Notes: generated by a model not told the origin, from the letters alone. A stretch of DNA of 64,000 bases from Zhengitettix transpicula (GCA_037074705.1 CM073591.1:96586532-96650531), one strand, 5' to 3'. Counted from the stretch's first letter, positions 9,456-22,265 are shown. Numbers and translations: made by a program.

Positions 9456-11826
9456 CGTTTGCGTATCTTTTGGCGTTATTAAACTCTATTTTCTTATCCA
9501 GAATAAATTTAATTTTGTTATCTACTGTGAAACCGTATTTGAATTAGCAAAACTCTGACTTGAATAAAGTAGTTTATTTCATAAAGCAATTATGTTCAAT
9601 TCCAATGAAGTAACTAAAGTTATGCAGTTGTTGGTATTAACGTATTAAGTATTTTGATGACACGGAAGATAATTAAAAATTGATATTCTCAGAACTTACA
9701 ATTTATAGGTTTGAAGCGTTGATTGTGAACAGTCTGCCGATAACCTCGATTAGTGCACTAAGCAGAGGCACCTCAGGTGAAATATACTGTCACCTCAGAT
9801 ACTACTACTTAAAACACGAATCGAAATGTCTATTCTAATCAGTTGCCAGTTCTCGTTTACGCCGTCGATTTCCTGGAAAAATAGAAAGTATTACTCTCAT
9901 TTGATCGGTTTAGCGTTAAACATAAACTTAATGATTTAGAATTTCAATTTTGCCCTAAGCCGCCATATTTTACTAGAATTTTGGTGCGGTTAACGAAGTA
10001 ACACGTGTTTCTTTCCAGAACATAAATTCCATCATTTAAAAACCAAAATAATATTAATTAAGTAAAATTAGCCTCAATAGTATTTGAAAAAGGTAAAATA
10101 ATGCTTTCAAAAGATATTTCGTTATTTTAAATAAAAATTTCCATTACCTGTAAGATTCCGTTTGAACAAACTGATAAATTGAGTCAGGTATAAGGCAGTC
10201 TCTATTCACTCGGCTGCAGCGTGTAGTGAAAAGGAAATGTATTTATTCAATGAATGTGAAAGCTGGACCGAATTCCTAACGTTCTATCGTTAGTAATGGA
10301 GTTCTTCCTAAAGCATACGCTGCCGAGTACCGTTACACTTTCTGTAATTTTACTGGCGAATGGGCTCCACTAGCGAATTTATAACTGAAAAATAATAATT
10401 ACAGGTATCAAAATAAAAAGAACAATTTAAGCTTTAACTATTTTTTTCTGTTGCTGAAAATTAAACATCACAAAGATTTTCGTATCGTTTTGCGTCAAAG
10501 CATCCTTTTTTGCTTTATACATTTTTCATAAGATTCTGTTAGTGAAAAAGAATTAATTCATTTATAGGTAGACATAATAAGAAGCCGTCAGCGGTTCTTT
10601 TCTTTCCGATAAACATTTCCAGATAAGACTCAAAAATTGTTTCTTTAACCATTAATTACACTACGTGCATATTATTTTACTTCTATTACCCTGAGAGAAA
10701 TTTTTACAACATAACTATTAATATGAAACATGTAGTCCGCTTAATAGATGATTAAGTTAAATCCATATTAAATCTATTAAGATATCGTTTCAATTTCATA
10801 GAAACTTATTATTTTATTATGTTAAATAATATTTACACTATCACCTACTTCAGAGTAGCTCAAAAATCTCAGTTCGTAGAAAAATAATTTTTCTATCTTA
10901 GTGCTTTCGTACTTCATATTTGGAAAATTTTTGTAAACCAAGAAAACAAGTATATTTATTGAATATTATATATAACATAATCATAATCAATATAATGGTA
11001 ATATATTTTATTAAAATTTTAAAAATTAAAATACAAAATGTCTGTGTTACAAGTATAATAATTAGATAAATAGTTAGATTAATATCAGAAAAAAGTTAAA
11101 AATAAATACCCAGTTTCTATCGTCAAGATAATCAAAAACTCGAGAGCAGCAAAACGACACACTGCAGAAACTAATTGACGAACATAAAAGCTCTCATTTT
11201 GTCTGTTTTTTGGCTAAATATTTATCAAAATATTATACGAGCTTGTCAATAATTAAAAGAAGAGATGAATTTATGACCTGACGCTGTTTAAAACTTTGGC
11301 TGTATTTTTCCCGTGAAATATTAAGTAGTGTTCATAGTAAGGACACTTTTAGTACAGTCCCTTCATTTCTCTCAATATTATAATTTAAACAGTGAGCTCA
11401 TTTTCTCCAATTGCAATAAAAAAGAGAATATTTTCATAGTGTACATCACGTCCTTTAAAGTCGTTATATTCCACCGAAATAAATTTATGGTACTAAAAAA
11501 AGGGATAATAATATATAATTTTAAATATAAATCGTAATTAAATTCAACATAAATTGGTTTTTCCTTGTCAAAACCTTATTGGGAGTACAATGTCCGTAAC
11601 GCACGATGCTTTAAAGATTCTGTACAGTGACCAATATAATCTTAAAATTATAATTAGTAGACTACTACTGAGACCTTAATATATTTTTAAATTTAATAAT
11701 CAAGCGGATACAGTTGTTATATCGTTGAGAAAAGAACGCAAGAAAATGATTTCTTAACGAGTTGACTATTTTGTTATCAATACGCTTTTTTTCCGAAATG
11801 GACTTAACATCTTCCACTATACTTAC
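9456..11826. other. Unassigned AT-rich stretch
   Basis: About 2.4 kb with no recognisable repeat, RNA gene or coding segment on either strand. Confidence 0.4.
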
Positions 11827-11881
11827 GGGTTTATAAACTATTCCGTCGTCCTCCACGTCAGGTTTAAGACTGACATTTACC
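11827..11881 (-). CDS. Candidate 55-bp orphan exon
   Basis: On the minus strand, a 55-bp segment with an open frame is bounded upstream by TCTCCTAACACGCAG, a pyrimidine-containing acceptor with a CTAAC branch-like motif. Downstream is GTAAGTATAG, a strong donor. The encoded stretch includes DVEDDGIVYKP. Its base composition is less AT-rich than the surroundings. The frame stays open from 11907 down to 11665, so the intron boundaries are not forced by stops. I do not recognise the protein and see no neighbouring exon. Confidence 0.25.
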
Positions 11882-11907
11882 CTGCGTGTTAGGAGATAAC
11901 TGGTCAA

Positions 11908-12362
11908 ACAATCTGATTATATGTACTGCTCAAATGTGTACTACGAACCTCGCACTCAAACAAGAACTTTGAACATTACAATCCCAGCTAAATTAACTAG
12001 TAGCGTTACTTCAAATGCATAATTGAGAATTCTTTCTCTGAAAAATTATTAATAAATGATCCCGTAATATAATAGGAAGCAAAAGAATGTAACTGTAACA
12101 CCGAAAGACAGAGGTTAATTTGAAATATTTAATTATAAATTACGAGTTAACAAGCGACGTTTTAATAATAATATATTCCGCAGATCCTGTAGAGAAGCTT
12201 AGCTTCAAGGATATTGAATGAGTCAGGGTGTATATTTATTCCATTAATACTATGATAATACTATAAATTAATGAAGACTAATAATATTCTATAACATAAA
12301 CTTATAAATAGCTCACGGTTACTATTTTACAGTCATATAACAATAGTACTGTATTATGCAAC
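11908..12362. other. Unassigned AT-rich stretch
   Basis: Nothing recognised up to the target-site duplication of the next RetA copy. Confidence 0.4.
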
Positions 12363-12369
12363 AACATAC

Positions 12370-12869
12370 TAGTTGTAGGAGGGTTAAGAAGGGGCTACCT
12401 TTGGGGATGCCTTTTCCTCTCTCCGTTTTTGAACTAAGGTTCCCACAAGCCGAGGCACCTTGGCCTGATTTGAGAGGTGTATGTTCCGGGGTCACAGACC
12501 TTGGGCATTCGGTAAGATTTGTTCTCTGTTCCCATTGGAATAGTCGACCAGTTGCCTCCTAAACTGGTCGAGGTACGGAGAAGAGAATGCTGCGTCCCCA
12601 CAGCAAACTCTTTTCCCGCTATCGGAAGGGCGTGGAACAAGTACCCAATGCCCGACCTAATTGATGCAGGTTTTTCTGGGGTTTTCCCTGCATTACTTTT
12701 AGGTGAATGCCGGGTAGGATCCTTAAACTATAGCCCGGGGGTCATAGTTAACCCTTGGCTACCTTTCTCTACCCTTCCGTATCCCCCCTTTCAAATCCCT
12801 TCCTATGTTATTAAAGGGGAGTTGCCACTATGTGGATGATTACCCTCATGTAGCCTGTTACCCTAAAAA
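12370..12869 (+). mobile_element. RetA copy A5, nearly full length
   Basis: It runs from TAGTTGTAGGAGG through GGGGCTACCTTTGGGGATGC and GAACTAAGGTTCCCACA to a terminal A-run. AACATAC occurs immediately before the 5' end (12363-12369) and at the end of the A-run (12870-12876), a likely 7-bp target-site duplication. It carries the GTAGGAG-type 5' region also seen in A0 and A18. Confidence 0.85.
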
Positions 12870-12876
12870 AACATAC

Positions 12877-13259
12877 AAACACGATTTTTAGTTCATGATA
12901 ACCATTTACATTATAATTAATAGTACACCTCCGATTCTTCTATAAATTTTTCTACTGAATAAAAAGGAGTGGATAATCTGAAATGAATATAATTCAACTT
13001 TAAATTGACTTTTTATATTTGACAACTGTTTGATTCTTTATGACAGTCTGTTAAAGATGGAGATCCCAGAATAATGGACAAATTTCTGTGCAATTGACAA
13101 TGTTTTACATTTTTCTTTATTGATTATTTTTGTTTCTTGTATTGAAGCCATGAATATCAGAATTATTAATAAATAAGTGCTTGTATTCACCAATAACACT
13201 AATGAATAAATGTACTGGCAAGACAGAGTAAAAATATCCAATTTTTTGAAGAGAGTTCT
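12877..13259. other. Unassigned AT-rich stretch
   Basis: No supported feature; it may hold the 3' tail of the LINE relic that follows on the minus strand. Confidence 0.35.
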
Positions 13260-13768
13260 ACATGAAGTTTTGGAAGTGACCTGACATATTGCTCGGTCAA
13301 CTCCTTTTTGAGCAATAAAAATGTTTAATTACCTGAAAAATCCCGTATAACAAAACAGAATAAATATACCCAAAGTAAACCAGTTTTCTTGTTTTAAATC
13401 ACTAAAGGTGGACAATTCGTACAGAACTTGTGGCCGAAATAAGTTTCCTAAGTAACTGATTAATCAGATCAGCCCAATTTAATTTATTATTTATTAGGAG
13501 ACGTAGGAATTTAATGGATGACATTTCATTTACATTATTGTAACTGTCTTTTAGAGATATATTGTAAATTTATGTTCTGTATGTGAAATTGCATGAAATG
13601 TGTTTTGTCGCAGTTAATTTTTTAGTCATTCACAGTAAAACATGTTAAAAGGTTACTTAAATTATTGTTACTTGCCTCTTATAATGTGTCATTGTTACTG
13701 TTTACTAATATACTAGTATCTGCAAAAAGTATGGGTTTGGAAAACAATTCCATAGGTTTTGGAAGATC

Positions 13769-13806
<38 letters not shown>

Positions 13807-14450
13807 ACTTGTAAAGGCCCTAATACTGAACCCTGTGGGACTCCAGTTTTATTAATTCCCTTAATCTGTTTCATGAATTTCCCTGAGCTTGAGCCCTTTA
13901 ATACTAGTCGGTGCATTCTATTTTGTATGATTTAAATCAAGAAAATATTAAATAAAGAAAATGAAGTTCCTGTAATTCCGTAGTATTTAATTTTTTAACC
14001 GTATGTAATAGACTACAAAATCAAATGCTTTACTTAATGTTTTTTTTATTTAATTTATTTAATATCATTTAAAAGAGTATAGGTTGCATTCTCGGTTGAA
14101 TATCGTTTTCTAAATCCAAACTGTGAGTAGGTGACTAAATTATTTTTGTTGAGGTGCATTATAACCCTATTATATACCAATCTTTCAAAAAATTTTAATA
14201 ATACTGGCAACAGTGATATAGGTTATACTTTTCAATATCTTATTTATGCCCTTGTTTGAATAGTGGTTTGACAATAGCATGTTTTAGCTTGTCTGAGAAG
14301 ACGCCAGAAGGAAGTGAGTGATTACAAATGTTACTAATTACTGAACTAAAACTGTCTGTGTTTTTTTATAGTATGATGCTGGAAATATCGTCATGCCCTG
14401 ATTATTTTTTGTTCTTTAAAGACTTTATAATAATAATAACGGAAGTTCAT
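13260..14450 (-). pseudogene. Non-LTR (Jockey/CR1-like) reverse transcriptase relic
   Basis: Reading the minus strand, fragments of a LINE reverse transcriptase appear in the expected order. An N-proximal part with PLFKQG (about 14246-14275) is followed by a segment resembling the SLLP...FERLVY region. The core GVPQGSVLGPL lies at about 13806-13848, a damaged FADD box (FADTSIL) at about 13711-13726, then NCDKTHFMQF near 13600. The RT box spacing is right for the family. Stops and frameshifts are numerous, and a (TA)n tract sits just after the GVPQG block. It is dead. I see no endonuclease domain or ORF1. Confidence 0.75.
13772..13803. repeat. (TA)n microsatellite
   Basis: 32 bp of TA repeats inside the LINE relic, between its GVPQG and FADD regions. 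Confidence 0.95.
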
Positions 14451-14505
14451 ACTCATTTAATTTGTTAAATAATCTGTACCATTTATATAAACATACCAAA
14501 CACCT

Positions 14506-14670
14506 GTTTGTAGATAACAGAAATAATTCCTCCATAATTTTACAATTTTATCATACGCATGGTTACAATAATCGATTCTTCATTCTCACACTGAAAATTC
14601 CACTGATTAGAGACTTACAAAGAAACATTTAAAAGTTGTCGAAAAGGATTAAAGAGCCTAAATGAATTAA
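14506..14670 (-). mobile_element. Helitron H0-related fragment
   Basis: About 160 bp strongly similar to 7607-7760 within H0: both contain TCGATTCTTCATTCTCACA and AAAATTCCACTGATTAGAGA. A fragment of the same dispersed family in the same orientation. Confidence 0.75.
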
Positions 14671-15474
14671 TAAATTTGTTTTACAATGATCACCATATTC
14701 ATTTAAATATAACATCTATTTTGCTTTCCGTCAAGTTTCGTTGACATTAAATGGACAATTCAGCATCCCATCGGATTTATGTGGTAATTTCACTTAATTA
14801 AGTGAGCCAAAGCTGCTACGTGCTGTAGAGTGTTAAAGTTCTCTTGCATAAGCATATTTATCCCAAGTCAATAATTGAAACAATTACGAGCTTAATTGCT
14901 AATGCCAGATCGGAACGATTATAGCACCGACTTGCAAAGCGGATTTCTGAATGTGATATTATTTTCACGTCCTTCACGAAATTTAGAAACGCAACTTATT
15001 TTTTTATTATAATGAACATATTCAACGGAACGGGTTCCTATTTTTCGCGGAACTAATTCGTAATATTTGATTTCATAGCTGAGTTTCGTCCTTGTATCTC
15101 CCAAAGACTACAAATGAAAAAATTAATGTCTTACTAATTTTTTATTGATATTTAGGTGTGAATTGTAATTGCCAATTTTGTTATGTAGTTGCATTATTTC
15201 AAAGTTAATCACCGCAAAATTTCACGCCGCTATATTAAACGATAATTAAGTTTCCATAACGTATCCATAAATGATCTCGAATATTAAACTTTTCATTCAG
15301 AAATTTTGTCAAATTATACTGGCTATTTAATATTAAAATACCCAGTTGCTATATATTTCGGTAATTATTTTATTTATTGGCACGGAAAGTTATGACGAAT
15401 TTTTGTATAACTATTTCCCTAATTAATAATTCCATATAATACATAGTAATTTAGAGTAACAAGCTACACAAAGT
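14671..15474. other. Unassigned AT-rich stretch
   Basis: Nothing recognised. Confidence 0.4.
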
Positions 15475-15531
15475 GACAGCTTCCCTTTAACAGCATAGGA
15501 ACTGATTTGAAAGGGGACATCCGGAAAGGAC
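15475..15531 (-). mobile_element. RetA 3'-end fragment A6
   Basis: A short, diverged piece of the RetA 3' region (CCCTTTAACAGCATAGGAA, then TTTGAAAGGGGACAT). Confidence 0.6.
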
Positions 15532-15820
15532 AATTTTTTTTACCGTTTTAATAAATAAATTCTGCTATCGAAACACCGAAATTATTTGGACTGATCATGT
15601 TTGGAATAAAAGAAAAATAAGGATGAAATAATTTTCATTAATTATTATTATTAAGCTACTATTAGGCATTTTCCAGGTGGTGTTATATCTACAAAAATAT
15701 CATATTACAAAAATGACGTATATGCAATTATAACACATATACAATATATGAGTAACATAAACAAACTGTCTTTGTAAAGTTTATTATTTTTATAATTAAT
15801 ATAAGCTTTTCCGCTGTAAC

Positions 15821-15958
15821 TTATTAATAAATTTTTCACTGTTAAGCACCAGGTTCATTCTCTAGATGTAATATTAGTCTGAAGACAGCGGTAGACAATG
15901 ACCGCAGAAACGTCAACAATCTGACCCTGCTGCCTAACAGTGAAAAATTTACTAATAA
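15821..15958. repeat. Small hairpin MITE-like element
   Basis: The 24-bp inverted ends TTATTAATAAATTTTTCACT... (15821-15844) and their complement at 15935-15958 differ at one position. They enclose about 90 bp containing GAAGACAGCGGTAGACAATG and CGCAGAAACGTC. The compact size fits a MITE; the superfamily is unknown. Confidence 0.65.
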
Positions 15959-16010
15959 TTTATTATTATTATTTACCTCAAAAGCAAGAAACACGAACCC
16001 CCATCCCCTT

Positions 16011-16310
16011 GCAGGGATGCAGAGTAAAACCTTAGAAAACCCCGTATCAGGTAGATTGGGTATTTCGTACTTGTCCCACACCCTTCCGATGGCGGGAGAG
16101 GGGTTTGCTGTGGGGTCGCAGCTTTTCCCTCGCCGTGCTTTGACCAGTTTAGGAGGCAGCTGACTGACTCTTCCAATAGGAATAGCGAATAACTCTTACG
16201 GTATTCCCAAGGTATGCGACTCCAGAACATACACCTCTCAGAACAGGTCGAGGTGCATCGGCACGTGGGAACCTTAGTTCAAAAACCAGAGAGATGTGAA
16301 GGAATCCCTT
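16011..16310 (-). mobile_element. RetA copy A7, 3'-truncated
   Basis: Reverse-orientation RetA covering the 5' region to the middle of the element (from the GAACTAAGG and TCTCTGGTTTTT side to the TGCATCCCTGC block). It lacks the 3' third and A-tail. Confidence 0.8.
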
Positions 16311-16311
16311 T

Positions 16312-16466
16312 ATTTTTTGGGTGTAATCCACATAGTTGCAACTCCCCTCTTATAGCATAGGAAATGGATTTGGAAGGGGGGATGCGGAAGGACAGAGGAA
16401 GGTAGCCAAGGGTTAACTAGGGCCCCCGGGCTATATTTTAAGGATCCTACCCGGCATTCGCCTAAA
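16312..16466 (-). mobile_element. RetA copy A8, 5'-truncated
   Basis: Reverse-orientation RetA 3' end with a T-run at its left side, ending at GGCATTCGCCTAAAA. It lies directly against A7, but the order of parts shows they are separate insertions. Confidence 0.8.
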
Positions 16467-17525
16467 ACGAGTGGTATTTATTTTAACAAGCCTGCCAATT
16501 AGTTCCGAGATACAGCACACACACTGAATTTAAAGTTGTTATCTATTAAACAGATACATCTGTTCACTGTTCTATTATTGCGTAGGCCCTGTCGTGTTTG
16601 AAACAGTTCTACGTGTAATGTGGGTTTCCATGGCACAGCTTTGGGTAACCAAAAATAGCCTTTGCGGACTACGACAAATATTCTATGAAAACCAGAGAGG
16701 CGTTACCACGGAAAGGGTCAGAATCTATTTTCTTAACAGGTCAGTAGAGTCATTACGAGTTATATAACAGGTTTTCGATTGTAATTATAAGTTATGGTTC
16801 AATAAACGTTACGTCCTTCGGTTGTGTAATTATTTAGGTCCAGTTTTTAGAAAACTCCACTGTAACGCTACGTACGCGACGTCTGTGAATTAGTACAGAG
16901 ACTTCTTCTCCATCGGATAGGACATCAATTTTATTCACTGACGGCTAAATCATTAGCTATGAATGTGGTTTTAACCTTTATAAATGTTAGTAATAAAAAT
17001 AAGGAGAAAAGTTAAATCATATAGATGATTGGAACTCAACTGTCAAATCTCTCTGTAAATTATTAATATTGCTCTAGATTATTAAAAAAGAAATATCACG
17101 CCTTGTGGGAATGCATTGTGAAAATAATATTTATAATTGAAAAGGGATTTACGAAACAAAAGGCAGGACACGTTTTTGTGTCCAGAATATGTTTAATGTT
17201 TATAACATTTGTTTTCACAGAAGTTGCAAGGTAATAATATAAATTGTGGTTGTATTAGACCAGTTATGTAATTGAAACAGTGTTACACAAAACATTGTAC
17301 AATTTCATTATGCGTTTAATTTTCAACATTATGGCTTTGTGTGAATTATAACGGGATTTGAGAACAGCTGTTTTTATCTTCACAACAACTCATCATCTGA
17401 ATGATACTATTTTTTTTATAATTACTGTAATGGCCACATTGTTATTTTCCTTTGTTACCCACATTTAGTTTTTTTAATGTTAAATGAAATGCGAATTAGG
17501 AAATTACTAACGCTAAGGACAGAGG
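16467..17525. other. Unassigned stretch
   Basis: About 1 kb without a recognised feature. Confidence 0.4.
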
Positions 17526-17916
17526 AAACGGAGAGGAAAAGGCATACCCCTTGGGCATACGGTAAGAGTTGTTCGCTATTCCCATTGGAATAGTCCGCCA
17601 GCTGCCTCCTAAACTGGTCGAGGCACGGAGAAGGGAATGCTGCGTCCCCACAGAAAACTCCTCTCCCGCTATCGGAAGGGCGTGGGACAAGTACCCAATG
17701 CCCGACCTACCCGATGCAGGTTTCTCTAAGGTTTTCCCTGCATATCTTTAGGCGAATGCCGGGTAGGATCCCTAAAATATAGCCCGGGGGCCCTAGTAAC
17801 CCTTGGCTACCTTCCTCTGCCCTTCCGCATCCATCCTTTTAAATCCCTTCCTATGCTATTAAAGGGGAGTTGCCCAATGTGGATCACCCTCATATAGCCT
17901 GTTGCCCTAAAAAAAA
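17526..17916 (+). mobile_element. RetA copy A9 with inverted 5' segment
   Basis: The body (17551-17916) is forward RetA from TTGGGCATACGG to an A-run. The first 25 bp (17526-17550, AAACGGAGAGGAAAAGGCAT...) are the reverse complement of the RetA CTCTCCGTTTTT region. A 5' inversion of this kind is the signature of twin priming during LINE-driven insertion. Confidence 0.8.
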
Positions 17917-18168
17917 TCCTCTCTCCATTTTTTAACTGCCATCGGCAGGGCGTGAGACAAGTATCAAATGTCCGACGTACCTGATGCAGGTTTTCTAGGG
18001 TTTGTCCTGCATTACTTTTTGGCAAATGCCGAGTTTGACACTTAAAATACAGTCCTAGTTAACCCTTGGTTACCTTCTATCTTTCCGCATACCCACTTTC
18101 TATGCTATTAAATGCAAGTTGCCACCACGTCCATTACCCTCATGTAGGTAGTCATGTACTCTAAAAAA
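17917..18168 (+). mobile_element. RetA copy A10, internally deleted and diverged
   Basis: It begins with TCCTCTCTCCATTTTTTAAC, jumps to the GCCATCGGCAGGGCG region, and continues to a 3' A-run. Adjacent to the A-tail of A9. Confidence 0.75.
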
Positions 18169-18304
18169 GTGCGTGACACATTATATTACATTATGACTGA
18201 GTGGGCCAGCTACACTACTCCCGGAAGTAATGAATTCCTGTTTGGGATTTTCCTCTTCCCGGATTTAAACCAAAAATTTTAAAATAAGCCGCTATACTTA
18301 GTAT

Positions 18305-18613
18305 AGAAGTGTATGTTCCGGAGGAACAGACGTTGGGCAGACAGTAAGAGTTTTTCTCTGTTCCTATTGGACCAGTCGGCCAGCTGCCCTCCAAATCCGA
18401 TCGAGAATACTGTTCCCCTATGTCAACCCCAATTCCCGGAACGGCGTGGTAGTATGAGCCTGATCTACCTGATGAAACCATCTCTAGGATTTCCCTGTAT
18501 CCGTTTTAGGCTAATTCCGGGTAGATTCTTTAAAATATACACCTGGGAACATAATCACCCCTCGGATTCTTTGCTCTACCTTCCTCATGTGCCCTTTTCC
18601 ATTCCTTCCGCTA
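18305..18613 (+). mobile_element. RetA copy A11, diverged
   Basis: Forward RetA from GAAGTGTATGTTCCGG through GGCCAGCTGCC to near the 3' end, one of the oldest-looking copies. It ends at the T-run of A12, so the two lie tail to tail. Confidence 0.7.
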
Positions 18614-18785
18614 TTTTTTAGGGTAACAGGTTATATAAGGGAAATCCTCATGGTCGCAACTACCCTTTATTAGCATAGGAAGGGATTTGAAAGTGGGGAT
18701 GAGGAAGGATAGAAGGAGGTAGCCATGGGTTAACTAGGGCCTCCCGGCTATATTTTAAGGATCCTACCCGGCATTCACCTAAAAG
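18614..18785 (-). mobile_element. RetA copy A12, 5'-truncated
   Basis: Reverse RetA 3' end starting with a T-run and ending at GGCATTCACCTAAAA. Confidence 0.8.
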
Positions 18786-19422
18786 TGATGGAGGTAAAAA
18801 ATATTAAGTTTTTACTCTTTTAACTTTAATATATTTACACGGAGATACATACTCAATTTACTCAAGACACGTTTCATTGTATTAACTAGATTCATTTCGT
18901 CTTTTCTAGAAATTAATATAAGCGCATCTTCAGCATGTAATCTAAGATTAACATTAAATTTTGAAAACAACAATACATATCATTTAGGAATAAATTAAAA
19001 AGTCTAGGGCCCGAAACGTTTCCCTTTTTTTACTTCTGCTTTCTATTTGTCAGGTAACTGCAAAGGCGCCCATACGATAACATAAATGTAAAGCATCCTT
19101 AGCCTCTTCTCCACTATATTTGTTGTAGTCCTGAAACATTATCTATCGTTCACCAAAAATGGGGCGTTGGATTCCGTGGGTGGATTGACTTTTTGAACTT
19201 CCGAAAGGCTAAAAACACATTCATTACAAAAATATAGATAAATGATTTGAATTATGCTAACAATTACTGAGCGTATATGATTCATAGACTTTATTTTTCG
19301 AAGTTGGCACAAGAAATATTAAAAATGTGATTCAACAGAACCGTATATTATTATATATTTAATTTTATTACTTATATTAGTTAACATATATATTGGTTAT
19401 ATTACATTATATATTGGTTTAC

Positions 19423-19457
<35 letters not shown>

Positions 19458-20246
19458 GTAAGTGATCATAATCTGTAATATAAAGTTTCTATAATAAGGC
19501 AAATGAATGTTCCATAAATTATGGAAAGTATCAACAGTGGAACATATCAAACCATAATTAATCCGAAAATTGACGAAATAATTTATCCGAATGGTAACTT
19601 CTTTGACAATACAATGTTATGTCATTATCAATGGAGCCAGTAATCTGATAGCAGCTGACTCAATAACCGTAAGTCACATTCCTCTTCAGAATCGTCTTAG
19701 TTTGCAGCTATGAATATAGGTAAATATGTCTTACATTTCATACTTGAATTATTTACTATATTTAAAAGTTTTGCTGAGTTGTTCAATTAACATATCTTAA
19801 ACTGCTTGCCTCTTACTTTAAAGGGAACACCTAATATAAACATACACATTTCAATAGAAACGTAGCACTTCGCATATCAGAGAATCGAAAATTTGAACCG
19901 AAAAACTTTCCAAAACTTTTATAACACACCGAAATCGCTTAGACACATTTTGCAAACTATTTAATTAAGATCGTTTTACGAAAATATTCCTAATATCACA
20001 AGAACTGCACTACAGACGTTAAATTTTATAATATAACAACTTCATTTATAAGAAAAATATTTCAGAAAATTAATAATATGGAAAAACATTGTCGTATTTT
20101 AATGACTTAATGTGAAACGACTAATATATAATGAATAAGCTAAAAAAATTGGAAAAATCGACAGTTATTGGACATTTAGAAAATATTTGACGCATCAGCA
20201 ACCGAACGCGATATCGCATATATATAGCACAGCATTCGTGACTGAA
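18786..20246. other. Unassigned AT-rich stretch
   Basis: About 1.5 kb, holding only the (TA)n tract at 19424-19454. Confidence 0.4.
19424..19454. repeat. (TA)n microsatellite
   Basis: About 31 bp of TA repeats. Confidence 0.95.
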
Positions 20247-20518
20247 TTATGGAATAATACAAAATCTTTCTCTTTCACGGGAATCTGACAACCGGCACCA
20301 TGTCATTGCGTGCCAAGTAAACATTTCAAATGTACTTCGCCCTGTCTCGTGCAAATGTCCACAAAGGTAAACAAGATAGGAACTGCGATAGAACATAACG
20401 TGACCGTCGGCGCAAGAGTTGTAGTTGCTGCTGGTCTTATCATAGATAAGAAATTTGACATTTGATTCCATGGCATTCGCACTTTCACCATCAAGAGAAA
20501 AGCAAAATTTTGCATCAA
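20247..20518 (-). pseudogene. TMEM62-like metallophosphoesterase fragment, frameshifted
   Basis: On the minus strand one frame contains YLVYLCGHLHETG followed by MFTWH and LSDSRERERF. YLCGHLH is the characteristic metal-binding GHLH box of TMEM62-type calcineurin-like phosphoesterases, and the following pattern fits the (L)E.GDW+.NR+.R segment after it in that family. The stretch before it matches only if the frame shifts: SNVKF...TSS lies in the same frame, TTTLAPTVTLCSI in the next one. Order and spacing agree with a single contiguous region of the family. The GDW motif is poorly kept. A decayed pseudogene or relic exon is more likely than a working gene. The assignment is by eye and uncertain. 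Confidence 0.4.
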
Positions 20519-22265
20519 TATAACAGCGAGCTGACGCTAACCAATTTTCTTCGGTCTGCTATAAATTTGTTCACCTTTCTTATTAACAAATTTATAAAAT
20601 GTTCACAATATTTTACATATAGTATTTCAATAGAATTTTTATTAACTGAATTATATTTTTAATTCAGTCGGATTCTGCTTATTATTTCTGGTTATGTAAT
20701 TGCAGTTTTATTTATACATTTTGGAATACCAGAAAAAGACCACGACACGAAGTAACTACATCATAATCACCTACAACTTTTGTGGAGACATATTTCATTC
20801 TTATAAATGACCTTTAAATGAAGCAAAGGTTCTGTGTTTAGGTATCATCTTCTAACTGGGTATTCGAGATGTTGATATATAGCTCTTTTTTTTTTCAAAA
20901 GTCTAATTTATTTCATATACTGGAAATTTTGTGTTTCATTTTTCTTGTCTCATAAATTTTACCTAGCACCAATTACTACTGGTAAATTAATTGTTCTGCC
21001 CATATATATGGCTAAAGCAGACGCTAAATGTTTCGAAATATTTTAAAACTTGTAATCCGCAGAACGATAAATAAAAGTATTTATTAAATGTAAGGATTTA
21101 TTTTTTGTAAAAAAAAACTTCAGTGCGAAGGACCAAGTGGCTTATCCAAACAGTCTGTCTTTAATGTAATATAATATAAGAGGAAGTTCGTTCTAGGTAT
21201 CAATTTTTATGGCCCGAACTAACCTTTGACCCGATTCACCATTTCACGAGGAAGAGCAAGAAAAAGACAGATGTGTCCTTTGGGACGGTTCTGGAGAAAG
21301 GCGTCTAATTCTCCTCGTCGTTCGATAGAAAATAATTCTGAAGGAACAGTCTTATTTCAATTTCAATTTACGGTCTAAGTTCATAGATTGAAATCTTTTG
21401 ACAAAAGTAATCATTTGAAAATGTCGTGAAATATTTTGGAATCATAAAATTGATACACAATGTGAGGTTCTGGTCAGAGCACCGTTTTCCGAAGTAGCCT
21501 TATAATAGATCAAAGTATTTTCGCATCAGAAAAATTATTCGTCATTATGGAAATAATTATCCGTGGTTTTCGCGACAAATTATAAATATTAAATTGTAGA
21601 ACAAAAATGAAACCTTAAATATCAATATTAAGGACTGATTTAAGAGATATTCGGGTACTGTGACGTTTTATTGACGTTTGAATTACATATGGTCACTAAA
21701 ACCGTCAGAACACTTAGATTATAATGTCTGTTCTCGTTAAATAAGCGATAGCTTAGGACACGATTTGTGAGTCTACACCAAGAAAATTCTAAATCAACGC
21801 TGTATAAGTTGCGACGGACTTTAAATATGTGAAAATAAATCTTAGACCAAAATGTTTGATCGGTAAATATGTGGCAGCACACACGAACTCACCATATTCA
21901 ATACACTATAAATGCCTAACGAGTCACCATGGGAATAGAACATATGTTTTTTAACGATTATCTGCTACTCGTAAACGCGATTACACCCGAAGTTGTACGA
22001 GACCTGACGATTGTCAAATGTACTCGTTTCGGTTCCTGTTCGTCCTGAATAACCGTATTCTTTCTTTCTTTATTTATTATTTCAATCAGAGAAAATTGTA
22101 AATACTCTTTAAATCGTTAACCGAAGTAAGTTTATTTATTAAGTCTAGTTAGTGATTAATCCGGATTATTTATAAGCTATATGTCTCGAAGCATTCGAGG
22201 CAATGCTCTGGACAGTAGGAACGTTTGCAGAAGCTTATATATCTAAAGTTACGGCAGTTCAAAAT
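20519..22265. other. Unassigned AT-rich stretch
   Basis: About 1.7 kb without a supported feature. Confidence 0.4.
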
